Origin: Streptomyces sp. HUAS MG91
Lineage (GTDB): Bacteria > Actinomycetota > Actinomycetes > Streptomycetales > Streptomycetaceae
Assembly (NCBI RefSeq): GCF_040529335.1
Contig: NZ_CP159534.1
Span: 4,650,001 to 4,714,000 of the forward strand
Direction: 5' to 3'
DNA: 64,000 nucleotides
The notes beneath the pieces were generated by a model. It saw only the letters and a program-made list of their open reading frames with translations. It had not been told where the DNA came from and searched no databases. Positions 33,655 through 41,733 of this stretch are shown piece after piece. The stretch's first letter is position 1; each line of letters starts with the position of its first letter. A program made the position numbers and the translations under genes.

Positions 33655-34474
33655 GCGCGTAATCCTCTGCCACTGAAGTGATCAGGGCCAGGGACTGTTT
33701 CGGGGTGAGTGCGTTGGCCCTGAGCAGATCGTAGGTCAGCTGGTGGCGGCTGACGGTCGCTGGATCGTCCAGCAGGAGGCCGACGGAAGGAGCCTCGATC
33801 AAGGCGAGCGGGGGTGCGTCGTCGAAGTGCATGAGCTTGAGCAAGCCGTGCAGTGAGGCGTGACCTCCCGCTGAGAACGGGAGCACCTGGACGACGGCCC
33901 GGTGCCTGCGCATCATGTCGGCGACATGGCGGAGGTTGTCCGCCATCACCGCTGGTCCGCCGACCGGTCGGCGCAGAGCCGCCTCGTCCAGAACGACCCA
34001 CAACAACGGCTTTGTTGGATCGTCGAGGAGGTGTGCCCGCTCCATCCGGGCCGCCAGCAGTTCGTCGATGACCTCGTCCGGCGCTGTGGGCTGGAAGTCC
34101 CGGAACACCGCGCGTGCGTACTCCGGCGTCTGGAGCAGGCCGGGGATGAGCATCCCCCCGTACTCCATGATCGTGGTCGCCAGCGCTTCCGCCTCCGCCG
34201 CTTCGGCGAAGTGCTCCGGGTGCTTCGACCGGTTCGCCTTCGTGCAGTGCCGGACGAAGAAGCCCCCGCTCTTCAGGATCTCGTCGAGCCGCACGGCCAT
34301 GTCGGGCAGGATGCGCCGCGTCCCCGCTTCCATCTGGCCGACGTACGAACCGCTGACGAACAGCAGCTCGCCCAGGGCCTGTTGGGTGAGGGCTGCTCTC
34401 TCCCGGGCGTGGCGGAGCTCTTCGCCGATCATGACGCGGCGCGACGAGGGGTCGAGGTCCTTCGGTCCGGACAT
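33626..34474 (-). CDS. WhiJ-like XRE regulator with DUF5753 domain (Scr1 family)
   Basis: The 282-residue protein has an N-terminal XRE helix-turn-helix ('GEELRHARERAALTQQALGELLFVSGSYVGQMEAGTRRILPDMAVRLDEIL', about 14-65) and a C-terminal DUF5753 ligand or interaction domain ('LIPGLLQTPEYARAVFRD', 'VLDEAALRRPVGGPAVMADNLRHVADMM', 'VQVLPFSAGGHASL'). ATG 34474 is chosen because GGGAG lies 9 bases upstream; the ATG at 34480 is too close. It pairs with the DUF397 gene. Paralogues such as WhiJ regulate development and antibiotic synthesis. Confidence 0.9.
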   Translation of the reverse strand: MSGPKDLDPSSRRVMIGEELRHARERAALTQQALGELLFVSGSYVGQMEAGTRRILPDMAVRLDEILKSGGFFVRHCTKANRSKHPEHFAEAAEAEALATTIMEYGGMLIPGLLQTPEYARAVFRDFQPTAPDEVIDELLAARMERAHLLDDPTKPLLWVVLDEAALRRPVGGPAVMADNLRHVADMMRRHRAVVQVLPFSAGGHASLHGLLKLMHFDDAPPLALIEAPSVGLLLDDPATVSRHQLTYDLLRANALTPKQSLALITSVAEDYAHEDHKPPRA

Positions 34475-34597
34475 GTACATCAACTCCCGTGGCAGCAACA
34501 CCCTTTGTTGGGCCGGTGCTCTGGAAAGCGTAGAACGGATGCCGTCACGCTGGGTGAGGAATGCGGAACACTCGGTGGAAGAAGGGTGCTGGTCAGG

Positions 34598-34813
34598 ATG
34601 GTCGTGCGGGACGCGGAACGGATTCGGGCGGTCGAGGAGGCCATCGCGGGACTCAAGGCGGAACTGCTGACGGTGGGGGTGCTGCTGCCTTCGGTGCGGG
34701 TGGATCCGGTGTCGGCGGCGGGGGAGTCGCCGTATCCGCTGGTGGACCTGGGATGCGTGAACCTGGATACGGCGATGCGGCTGACGGCCGTACTGCACGA
34801 GGTGCGCCGGTGA
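34598..34813 (+). CDS. Small conserved protein beside the WhiJ-like gene
   Basis: The 71-residue protein ('MVVRDAERIRAVEEAIAGLKAELLTVGVLLPSVRVDPVSAAGESPYPLVDLGCVNLDTAMRLTAVLHEVRR') has an N-terminal amphipathic helix and no signal or membrane segment. GTG at 34586 is an alternative start. Its TGA overlaps the GTG of the next small gene (GTGA at 34810). Such small coupled pairs often flank WhiJ-like clusters. I cannot assign a function. Confidence 0.65.
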   Translation: MVVRDAERIRAVEEAIAGLKAELLTVGVLLPSVRVDPVSAAGESPYPLVDLGCVNLDTAMRLTAVLHEVRR

Positions 34814-35016
34814 GCACGATCGGGGAGTACGTGATCGACGTACGGGACGGGCGGATCGGGCAGATCATGGCCACCGAGGGCGGATGCGTACAGCTCAGGC
34901 CGCCGGGCGGGGGAGTCGAGTGGGACTGCCCGCCGGAGGCCGTGGCGCCCGCGCCGGTGGCGGAGGAACTGCGGGCGCGGGTGCGGGAGGTCAACCGGGA
35001 GGGGCGGCTGCCCTAG
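34810..35016 (+). CDS. Small conserved protein coupled to the preceding gene
   Basis: The 68-residue protein ('MSTIGEYVIDVRDGRIGQIMATEGGCVQLRPPGGGVEWDCPPEAVAPAPVAEELRARVREVNREGRLP') looks like a small beta-barrel. It has a Trp-Asp-Cys-Pro motif and a helical tail, recalling short PRC-barrel or SH3-like folds. The start is fixed by the GTGA overlap with the previous stop. Function unknown. Confidence 0.65.
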   Translation: MSTIGEYVIDVRDGRIGQIMATEGGCVQLRPPGGGVEWDCPPEAVAPAPVAEELRARVREVNREGRLP

Positions 35017-35376
35017 GCCGGTCCGGGACGCCGTCCGCAGGGGCCGGTGTGGGGTGCGGGGCGGCCTGGGCCGTCGTCCCGCGCCCTGGAGGGAATCCGG
35101 CTCGATGGGTGGCTGGGTTCGGGCTCCGGGGTGGCGAGTTGGGGCTACGCTGGGATGCGTACCGTGAGTTGTCTGGGCCGGGTGGATCCGGTCGCTGGGG
35201 CAGCTCGGATGGTTGACCAGGATTCGAGGCGAGTGCCGGAGCGTTCCGTCAGCGGGCATGAAGCGGCCGTATTGGGCCGAGCCCCCTTGAACGGTGGCCT
35301 CCTCGGGTGTTCTGAGCGCCCGGTCCCCTGACCCCTCGCGGGTCCGTGGGGGGAGGCGACGGAACGGACCTCTGTG
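35017..35376. other. 360-bp stretch without a supported gene
   Basis: Open frames here (for example 35047-35331 on the plus strand) lack typical Streptomyces codon bias and any recognisable domain. The 3' end carries a GGGGGGAGG at 35348-35356 that is too far from the next start to be its ribosome site. I see no repeats of the common families and no clear promoter. Confidence 0.5.
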
Positions 35377-36114
35377 ATGTCTGCCGTAACGAACGACTTC
35401 CCTGTTGCCCAGGCCGTGCTCGACCTGAGCTCTCGCCCTGACGGGTTCGACGTGCTGGAACTGCTGCACGATCTCACCGCGTACACCGTGCGCCTGGGAC
35501 AGGTGCACTCGGCCGGTGTCACCATCCTCGACGAGACCGGCCGCGTCGACTATCTGACCGCGTCCGACGAGGTGTGTGCCCGCCTGGAGGAGGCCCAGCT
35601 CGACCTGGACGAGGGCCCCTGCGTGGACAGCGCGCGCAGCGGCGAGGTTCTCCCGCCGCTTCTGCTGCACCCGGCCGTCGGCGCCTTCGAGCACTGGCCG
35701 CTGTTCGCCCCGCGGGCACTGGCCGAGGGGTACAGCAGCGTCGCCGCCGTGCCGCTGCGGATCAGTGAGAACAGCCTGGGCTCCCTGAACCTGCTGCAAA
35801 AAGGCTCCAGCCCGATCTCCGCCACGAACCTGCACGCCGCCCAGTTGCTGGCCGACGCCACCGCCGTCCGGCTGCACCACCGGCAGACCCTGCTGGCCAG
35901 CGACGAGGTCGTCAACCAGCTGACGACAGCGCTGCAATCGCGCATCGTGATCGAGCAGGCGAAAGGCATGCTGGCCCAGCGGCTCGGCATCGACGTCGAC
36001 GCCGCCTTCAAGATCTTGCGCGGGCACGCCCGCTCCCGGCAGCTGAGACTGATCGACGTGGCCCGCCGGATCACGCGGCGGGACTTCCCCGCCGAGTTCG
36101 ACAGGACGAACTGA
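35377..36114 (+). CDS. GAF-ANTAR RNA-binding antiterminator-type regulator
   Basis: The 245-residue protein has a GAF domain (about 20-165: 'SAGVTILDETGRVDYLTASDEVCARLEEAQLDLDEGPCVDSARSG', 'GYSSVAAVPLRISENSLGSLNLL') and a C-terminal ANTAR domain (about 175-240: 'LTTALQSRIVIEQAKGMLAQRLGIDVDAAFKILRGHARSRQLRLIDVARRI'). ANTAR domains bind paired hexaloop hairpins in nascent RNA and prevent termination. The start is ATG 35377, with GTG 35374 as alternative. It lies 1 bp before a second gene of the same design, so the two are co-transcribed. Confidence 0.9.
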   Translation: MSAVTNDFPVAQAVLDLSSRPDGFDVLELLHDLTAYTVRLGQVHSAGVTILDETGRVDYLTASDEVCARLEEAQLDLDEGPCVDSARSGEVLPPLLLHPAVGAFEHWPLFAPRALAEGYSSVAAVPLRISENSLGSLNLLQKGSSPISATNLHAAQLLADATAVRLHHRQTLLASDEVVNQLTTALQSRIVIEQAKGMLAQRLGIDVDAAFKILRGHARSRQLRLIDVARRITRRDFPAEFDRTN

Positions 36115-36115
36115 C

Positions 36116-36868
36116 ATGCCTGGCAACCCGCGAGACACCCGCCCCGATGGCGTCCCCCCGTCCGACGACGGCCTTGCCGGTCTGCTGGCCCGGGCGCACC
36201 GCGCCGTCCGGGCCGGAGACGGTCCGGCCCGCGCACTTCCCCACGACACCGCCCGCCTGTTCGGGCTCGACGCCCTCACGCTGAACGCCCTCGCCCAGGA
36301 CGGCCGGCCCGAACTGCTCTGGGCCGACCCGCCCCGAGGCCTGGGCGCCGAGCTCGACACCCTTCAGTACACCGTCGGGGACGGGCCCGTCTGGCAGGCC
36401 GCCCAGGAGGGCCGGACGGTGACCGAGCCGGACCTGGAAGCGGTCGAACCGTCCCGCTGGCCCTTGTTCCTGCCCTTCGTCAAAACCCGGGTCGGGTCGG
36501 TCGTGGCCCTCCCCGTGAAGGCGGGGAGCGCCACCCTCGGAGTCCTCACCGGCTACCGCGCCACTCCCGGCCCGCTCACCGCCGACCAGCTCGTCTCCCT
36601 GCACCACCTGGCACGGATCCTGCTGCTCGCGCTGATCACCCAGCTCGACGATCCCGCCCCGGCCAGGCCCGCCACGGCGGACGCCGGTCTGCGGCTGCAC
36701 CATGCCGAGGTGCACCAGGCCACCGGCTACCTCGCCAGTTCACTCGGCATCCCGCTGGGCCAGGCCCTGCTGAGACTGCGCGCGCACGCCGCCGCGGACG
36801 GGCCCATCACCGAACTCGCCCGCGCCTTCCTCTCCCACCGCCTGGCACCCGAGTCCCTCCGGCGGTGA
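36116..36868 (+). CDS. GAF protein with degenerate ANTAR domain
   Basis: The 250-residue protein has a GAF-like domain (about 20-170: 'LDTLQYTVGDGPVWQAAQEGRTVTEPDLEAV', 'VGSVVALPVKAGSATLGVLTGYRA') and a C-terminal ANTAR-like helix set ('RLHHAEVHQATGYLASSLGIPLGQALLRLRAHAAADGPITELARAFLSHR'). The usual 'VIEQAKGML' reads 'EVHQATGYL' here, so RNA binding may be altered. Its start is 1 bp after the stop of the preceding GAF-ANTAR gene. The pair could form a heterodimer. Confidence 0.82.
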   Translation: MPGNPRDTRPDGVPPSDDGLAGLLARAHRAVRAGDGPARALPHDTARLFGLDALTLNALAQDGRPELLWADPPRGLGAELDTLQYTVGDGPVWQAAQEGRTVTEPDLEAVEPSRWPLFLPFVKTRVGSVVALPVKAGSATLGVLTGYRATPGPLTADQLVSLHHLARILLLALITQLDDPAPARPATADAGLRLHHAEVHQATGYLASSLGIPLGQALLRLRAHAAADGPITELARAFLSHRLAPESLRR

Positions 36869-36877
36869 GCCGCATCG

Positions 36878-37456
36878 TCACTCCCGCGTTCTGCGCGCCC
36901 GGTACCCGGCCATCTTCGCCCGCGCCCCGCACACGTCCATCGAGCACCAGCGGCGGCGGCCCGGACGGCTGACGTCGACGAAGAGGAGGGTGCAGTCGGG
37001 GGCGGCGCACTCGCGGATACGGTGGCTGTGGCGGCCCGTGAGCAGGTCGACGCCGTCGCGGGCGATCAGGGTCAACAGGTCGCCGGTGAGGTGGAGTCGG
37101 GGGCGGCACAGGGTCGGGGCGTCGTTCTCCGCCGTGGTGAGGCGGGGGCCCGGCAGGGAGCGGGCCGACCACGTGCTGATGGTGTCCAGGTCGTCCGGGG
37201 CGGGCTTCGCCGCGTGCAGGAACGTCCGGTGCAGGGCCTCTCTCAACTGGCGGGCCTGGTCGAGGGCGCGGGGGGTCGCGTCGGGGAGCGGGGCGTCCGA
37301 GAGGCGGGCGGCTCGGGACCAGTGGGAGAGGTCGGCGGGGGTGCGCAGGTGTTCCACGGTGTGGGGGATGTGGCCGGTGAGGGTGGCTGTGAAGTCGACC
37401 GAGATGCGACCGCCGTACCAGCGGAAGGTGTGGGGGTCGGTGCGCGTGTCCACCAT
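36878..37456 (-). CDS. CGNR-type zinc-finger transcriptional regulator (ABATE domain)
   Basis: The 192-residue protein has an N-terminal ABATE stress-induced domain ('VDFTATLTGHIPHTVEHLRTPADLSHW') and a C-terminal zinc finger 'CAAPDCTLLFVDVSRPGRRRWCSMDVCGARAKMAGYRARR'. The family motif CGNR reads CGAR here, with the Cys ligands kept. These proteins are putative DNA-binding regulators. The ATG at 37456 is used; a GTG at 37465 is possible. It converges with the GAF-ANTAR pair with a 9-bp gap. Confidence 0.85.
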   Translation of the reverse strand: MVDTRTDPHTFRWYGGRISVDFTATLTGHIPHTVEHLRTPADLSHWSRAARLSDAPLPDATPRALDQARQLREALHRTFLHAAKPAPDDLDTISTWSARSLPGPRLTTAENDAPTLCRPRLHLTGDLLTLIARDGVDLLTGRHSHRIRECAAPDCTLLFVDVSRPGRRRWCSMDVCGARAKMAGYRARRTRE

Positions 37457-37477
37457 GCCGGGCACGCTAGCAGTCTT

Positions 37478-37545
37478 CGTGGGGGCTGGTCGCGCAGTTC
37501 CCCGCGCCCCTGAGAGGCCTGCGGCCTTCAGGGGCGCGCCGTGTC
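37478..37545. repeat. Intergenic repeat at the 3' end of murP
   Basis: A full copy of the repeat core (37493-37512) faces a truncated copy (37526-37540) across a gcctgcggc tip. The truncated copy supplies the final codons and stop of murP (...ARP, TGA at 37528-37530). It probably terminates murP transcription. Confidence 0.8.
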
Positions 37546-38985
37546 CGCGGGGGCGTTCAGGTCCAGGAGCATTTGCTTGCTGAAGCCGAAGAAGTACGTG
37601 GCGACGAAACCGACCGCGTAGCCGATCAGGAGGCCGCCGAGGTAGATCAGGGCCGTGGAGCCCCAGCCGTGGTTACCGTCCAGGAGCGGGAACAGCGCCC
37701 AGCCGGACGGGCCGATCGCCGTCGAGCCGACCTTGTCACCCAGCATCGAGAACAGGCCGACGAACGCGCCGCCCGCCGCACCGCCAACGCACGCCGTGAT
37801 GAACGGCCGGCCGAGCGGCAGCGAGACACCGTAGATCAGCGGCTCGCCCACGCCCAGGAAGCCCGCGGGGAGCGCCGACTTGATCGTGTTGCGGATCGAC
37901 GTGTTGTGCTTGAGGCGCTTGAACACCGCGATCGCACAGCCGACCTGGCCCGCGCCCGCCATCGCCAGGATGGGGAGCAGGACCGTGTAGCCCTGCTGCT
38001 CGATGAGGGTGGTGTGGATCGGGATGAGTGCCTGGTGCAGACCCAGCATGACCAGCGGGAGGAACAGCCCGCCGAGGACCAGGCCCGCGAAGGCGCCGGT
38101 GTTGTCCAGGAGCCAGTTCGCCGCCGTACCGATACCGGTGGAGATCTCCCCGGCCACGTACATCAGGCCGAAGATCGTGACCAGGCCGGAGATCAGGACC
38201 GTGAGGGTGGGGGTGACCAGGACGTCGATCGCCTCCGGGACCCACTTGCGGCACCACTTCTCCACGTACACCGCGAGCACCGCCGCGCCGAGCGCGCCGA
38301 GCACACCGCCCTGGCCGGGCGAGAGCTTCTGGCCGAACGCCTCGATGTTCGCGACACCCGCGTACACGATGATCGCCGCGACCGCGCCGCCCAGGATCGG
38401 GGTGCCGCCGAACTCCTTCGCCGTGTTGTAGCCGACGAACACCGCGATCAGCGACATGAATCCGGAGGCGATGGCCGCGAGGGCGGGGGTGACGGAGGGC
38501 AGCCACTCCAGGTTGATCAGCAGGCCGTTGATGCCCGCGACGATGCCGCAGCCGATCAGCGCCGGGATCAGCGGCACGAAGATGTTGGCGATCTTGCGCA
38601 GGAAGAGCTTGAACGGGGTGGCGTTCTTCGCCTTCCGCGCCGCCCTCAACTCCGCGCCCTGGGCGGCCAGTTCCTCGGCCGTCGCCGGGTGGGGAGTGGA
38701 GGCCGCCGGTGCCGGGGCGGCGGCCTTGCCCTCCTCGACGAGCGCCTCGAACTCGGGGGTGACCCGAGCGACCTTTCCGGGGCCGAGGACGATCTGGTAC
38801 GTCTCGTCCTCGACCACGCCCATGACATCGGGCAGCGCCTTCAGCGCCTCGTCCTGGACCAGCGAGCGGTCGGCCAGACCCAGCCGGAGCCGGGTCATGC
38901 AGTGGACTACCGAGGTGACGTTCTCCGGCCCGCCGACGAGCGGGAGGATCGAGGCCGCCACGTCGCGGTTCTTGTTCTCAGCCAT
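37528..38985 (-). CDS. murP: PTS EIIBC permease, N-acetylmuramate-type (MurP-like)
   Basis: The 485-residue protein has an N-terminal EIIB domain with phospho-Cys in 'VVHCMTRLRLGL' (about residue 29) and a long linker. An EIIC membrane domain of about ten helices follows ('NIFVPLIPALIGCGIVAGINGLL', 'GLHQALIPIHTTLIEQQG', 'GVGEPLIYGVSLPLGRPFITACVGGAAGGAF'). It lacks an EIIA domain and must use a separate EIIA (Crr). Downstream of murQ on the same strand, it most likely imports MurNAc as MurNAc-6-phosphate. A GlcNAc or sucrose role is the alternative. Its stop codon comes from an intergenic repeat. Confidence 0.82.
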   Translation of the reverse strand: MAENKNRDVAASILPLVGGPENVTSVVHCMTRLRLGLADRSLVQDEALKALPDVMGVVEDETYQIVLGPGKVARVTPEFEALVEEGKAAAPAPAASTPHPATAEELAAQGAELRAARKAKNATPFKLFLRKIANIFVPLIPALIGCGIVAGINGLLINLEWLPSVTPALAAIASGFMSLIAVFVGYNTAKEFGGTPILGGAVAAIIVYAGVANIEAFGQKLSPGQGGVLGALGAAVLAVYVEKWCRKWVPEAIDVLVTPTLTVLISGLVTIFGLMYVAGEISTGIGTAANWLLDNTGAFAGLVLGGLFLPLVMLGLHQALIPIHTTLIEQQGYTVLLPILAMAGAGQVGCAIAVFKRLKHNTSIRNTIKSALPAGFLGVGEPLIYGVSLPLGRPFITACVGGAAGGAFVGLFSMLGDKVGSTAIGPSGWALFPLLDGNHGWGSTALIYLGGLLIGYAVGFVATYFFGFSKQMLLDLNAPADTARP

Positions 38986-39036
38986 GGTGCGAGCTGCCTT
39001 GCTGTGCGGGTGGTGCTGGGGGATGGAGGGGTGGGG

Positions 39037-39984
39037 TCAGGGGGTGGTGCCGGCGGCCGCGGCGAGCGCGGCGCGCAGGTGGCCGTCGGACTCGGCCAGC
39101 AGGCGGGCGGCCGTGGGGCCGTCGACGTCGCCGAGGACGACGAGGATCGCGTTCTTCACCTCGCCGTCGGTGGCGGCGAGCGCGGCCTCGATGACGGCGT
39201 CCTCGGCGCCCGTGGCCAGGGCGACGATGCGGCGGGAGCGGGCCCGCAGCTTCTCGTTCGACGCGCGGACGTCGACCATGAGGTTCCCGTACGTCTTGCC
39301 GAGCCGGATCATGGTGATCGTCGACAGCATGTTCAGCACGAGCTTCTGGGCCGTGCCCGCCTTCAGGCGGGTCGAGCCGGTGAGCAGTTCGGGGCCGACG
39401 ACGACCTCGATGCCGTGGTCGGCGGCGGCCGCGAGGGCGCTGTCCGCGTTGCAGGACAGGCCGATGGTGAGCGCGCCGTACGTCTTCTTCGCGTGCTCCA
39501 CGGCGCCGATGGCGTACGGGGTGCGGCCCGAGGCCGAGATGCCGACCACGACATCGTTTTCCGTCAGGTTCAGCGCGGCCAGGTCCTCGGCGGCCAGGTC
39601 CTTGGAGTCCTCGGCGCCCTCGACCGCGGTGACCATCGCGGAGGGGCCGCCCGCGATGAGGCCGACGACCTCGGCCGGGTCGGTGTTGAAGGTGGGCGGG
39701 CACTCGGACGCGTCCAGGACACCGAGGCGGCCGGCCGTGCCCGCGCCCGCGTAGATCAGGCGGCCGCCGCGGGCCATGCGGGTGGCGGTGCCGTCGATCG
39801 CCGCCGAGATCTGGGGGAGCTGGGCCGCCACGGCGCCGGGGACCGTGGCGTCCTCGCCGTTCATGATCCTGGCGATCTCCTGGGTGGGGAGCTGGTCGAT
39901 CTCGGCGAGTTCCGGGCGGAAGGCTTCTGTGGTGAGGGTGGCCAGCTGGGCGCGGAGTTCTGTGTACGTGGCGTCGGTGGACAT
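39037..39984 (-). CDS. murQ: N-acetylmuramic acid 6-phosphate etherase
   Basis: The 315-residue SIS-domain lyase cleaves the lactyl ether of MurNAc-6-phosphate to GlcNAc-6-phosphate, the substrate of NagA encoded 25 kb away. Key stretches are 'RLIYAGAGTAGRLGVLDASECPPTFNTDP', 'DSKDLAAEDLAALNLTENDVVVGISASGRTPYAIGAVEHAK', 'TGSTRLKAGTAQKLVLNMLSTITMIRLGKTYGNLMVDVRASNEKLRARS' and a C-terminal UBA-like tail. The ATG at 39984 fits the family start. It is followed 51 bp later by murP. Confidence 0.96.
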   Translation of the reverse strand: MSTDATYTELRAQLATLTTEAFRPELAEIDQLPTQEIARIMNGEDATVPGAVAAQLPQISAAIDGTATRMARGGRLIYAGAGTAGRLGVLDASECPPTFNTDPAEVVGLIAGGPSAMVTAVEGAEDSKDLAAEDLAALNLTENDVVVGISASGRTPYAIGAVEHAKKTYGALTIGLSCNADSALAAAADHGIEVVVGPELLTGSTRLKAGTAQKLVLNMLSTITMIRLGKTYGNLMVDVRASNEKLRARSRRIVALATGAEDAVIEAALAATDGEVKNAILVVLGDVDGPTAARLLAESDGHLRAALAAAAGTTP

Positions 39985-40319
39985 CGTCGTCTCGGGGGCT
40001 TTCTGTGCGGGTGGCTGTTGGTTCGGGGGTGCGTCTGCCGGGGGCGGGTCAGGTGCCGGTTTCGTCGTGGCTGGTCGCGCAGTTCCCCGCGCCCCTGGAG
40101 CGTGCGCTTCGCGCTGCTCCTCCTCGTGGTCGGGTGCCGGTTTCGTCGTGGCTGGTCGCGCAGTTCCCCGCGCCCCTGAGATGCGCACTTCGTGCGGCAT
40201 CTCAGCTTGAGAGGCGCGGCGGAGCGGCAGCCTCGGGGGGAGGTTGCGCGGAGCGCATGCCTCGGGGGCGCGGGGAACTGCGCGAGAAGCCCCACCGGGC
40301 CGCAGATGGGAGACGGGCC
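39985..40319. repeat. Repeat-filled region between rpiR and murQ
   Basis: Three cores of the intergenic repeat lie at 40078-40097, 40159-40178 and 40263-40282 (the last inverted). Between them is a gagatgcgcacttcgtgcgg-type palindrome near 40180-40205. The region holds no gene. It separates rpiR from murQ-murP and could terminate rpiR while leaving a promoter for murQ in the last 50 bp. Confidence 0.8.
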
Positions 40320-41249
40320 TCATGACCTGCTGCTCCGCGGAGCGGCGCGGTGGCGGTGGGCCAGGGCCTCGTAGGAGGCGGAGAGGGCCGGGGCCGCGGA
40401 CTCGTAGTTGCGCTGGGCCACGCCCACGAAGAGGCAGTCGACCACGAGGAGCTGACTCGTCCGGGACGACATGGCGGCGGGCCGCAACTCGCTCTCGCGG
40501 GCGATCGACGTCGTGAGGATGTGGTCCGCGTACTGGGAGACCGGCGCGTCCGGACGGCCCGTGATCGCGATCGTCGTCGCGCCGTGCTCGAAGGCGACGC
40601 GGAGGGGTTCGATGACGTCGCTGGTGGCGCCGGAGTGGGTGATGGCGACGGCCACGTCTCCGGAGCGCAGACTCACGGCGTTCGTGACGGCGAGGTGCGG
40701 ATCCGAGTGCGCGTACGCGACGTGGCCGATGCGCAGCAGCTTCTGCGCCAGGTCCTGGGCGACCAGCCCCGACGCGGCCATGCCGTAGATCTCCACGCGC
40801 CCGGCCGCCGCGAGCGCGCCCACGGCGGCGCCGAGCTGCACGGTGTCGAGCCCGGCGGCGGTGTCGGCGAGGGTCTGCTGCTCGTCGTAGGCCAGCTTCG
40901 CGACCACGTCGGCGATCGGGTCGTCGACCGCGATGTCGGCGGTGACGGCGGGCGCCCGGCCCGACTGCTGCTGGGCGGCGAGCCCGGCGAGGGCCAGGCG
41001 CAGGTCGCGGTAGCCGGGGTAGCCGAGGAGGCGGGCGGTGCGGACCACCGTCGCCTCGCTGGTGCCGGTGAGCTCGGCGAGGCCGGTGACGGTCAGGGCG
41101 GCGCAGCCGGCGGGATCACCGGCGACCGCCTCCGCGACCCGCTGCATGGATCGCGTCATCGACGGGGCCAGGGTCCGCACCTTGGCCGCGAGGGCGGCCG
41201 GGGCGGGCGGCGCGTCGTTGGCGAAACTTTCCTTCACGTCATTGCTCAC
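40320..41249 (-). CDS. RpiR-family regulator (MurR-like)
   Basis: The 309-residue protein has an N-terminal HTH_6 domain ('LAPSMTRSMQRVAEAVAGDPAGCAALTVTGLAELTGTSEATVVRTARLLGYPGYRDLRLALA', about 20-90) and a C-terminal SIS domain for a sugar phosphate ('AAAGRVEIYGMAASGLVAQDLAQKLLRIGHVAYAHSD', 'VAITHSGATSDVIEPLRVAFEHGATTIAITG'). Located upstream of murQ-murP, it is the likely repressor sensing MurNAc-6-phosphate or GlcNAc-6-phosphate. GTG 41249 is used; no strong ribosome site is seen, and a GTG at 41237 is possible. Confidence 0.88.
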   Translation of the reverse strand: MSNDVKESFANDAPPAPAALAAKVRTLAPSMTRSMQRVAEAVAGDPAGCAALTVTGLAELTGTSEATVVRTARLLGYPGYRDLRLALAGLAAQQQSGRAPAVTADIAVDDPIADVVAKLAYDEQQTLADTAAGLDTVQLGAAVGALAAAGRVEIYGMAASGLVAQDLAQKLLRIGHVAYAHSDPHLAVTNAVSLRSGDVAVAITHSGATSDVIEPLRVAFEHGATTIAITGRPDAPVSQYADHILTTSIARESELRPAAMSSRTSQLLVVDCLFVGVAQRNYESAAPALSASYEALAHRHRAAPRSSRS

Positions 41250-41254
41250 ATGAT

Positions 41255-41267
41255 GAAAGATATTTTC
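41255..41267. promoter_or_regulatory. Short palindrome at the rpiR promoter
   Basis: gaaa-gatat-tttc lies 5 bp upstream of the rpiR GTG in an AT-rich island. RpiR-family proteins often bind such dyads, so an autoregulatory operator is plausible. Confidence 0.45.
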
Positions 41268-41352
41268 GCGACCGGTGGGGGTCAAGGGTCGAACGGCCGG
41301 GACCTGCGTCACATCCGCGACGCACGGAACACGTGCGCGGGACAATGGGGGG

Positions 41353-41733
41353 ATGAACACCATCAGCCCCCTGGAACAGGCCCTGCACGCGGCCCGCGCG
41401 CTGATCCTCGCGGACCTGAAGGCCGTCGACGTGGCCGACGCGGACGTGGTCTCGCTCGTCGAGGAGTCGATCACGCAGCGCCGCTGGTGGGTGGAGCAGT
41501 GGCCGGAGGGCGTCGAGTTCGTCACCGGTCTCGTGGCGCAGGACGTGCAGGACGGGATCCTGGAGCGGCACGGGCGCTGGCCGGTGTGCCCGGTGTGCGG
41601 TCCGGGCTCGGGCACGGACGGGCCGCACGCGCTCGACGTCGAGCCGGAGCTGGGCGCCGACCCGCACTGGGTGTGCTCGGAGGCCGGAGTGGTCGTCGCG
41701 CCGGTCGGCTCGCTGGGAGCCGTGGCCGGGTGA
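41353..41733 (+). CDS. Conserved hypothetical protein with CPxCG motif
   Basis: The 126-residue protein has a helical N-terminal half ('LEQALHAARALILADLKAVDVADADVVSLVEESITQRRWWVEQWPEG') and a C-terminal part with 'RWPVCPVCG ... HWVCSEAG', which may bind zinc as an incomplete ribbon. The ATG at 41353 follows a GGGGGG run. Its TGA overlaps the GTG of the DUF4031 gene (GTGA at 41730). Function unknown. Confidence 0.78.
   Translation: MNTISPLEQALHAARALILADLKAVDVADADVVSLVEESITQRRWWVEQWPEGVEFVTGLVAQDVQDGILERHGRWPVCPVCGPGSGTDGPHALDVEPELGADPHWVCSEAGVVVAPVGSLGAVAG

Noticed and set aside
35047..35331. Possible small gene on the plus strand before the GAF-ANTAR pair
   Set aside because: Codon usage is atypical, no domain is recognisable and there is no ribosome site.
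37573..40179. An 868-codon plus-strand open frame
   Set aside because: It is antisense to murP and murQ and has the Arg/Asp/Gly-rich composition of a shadow frame.
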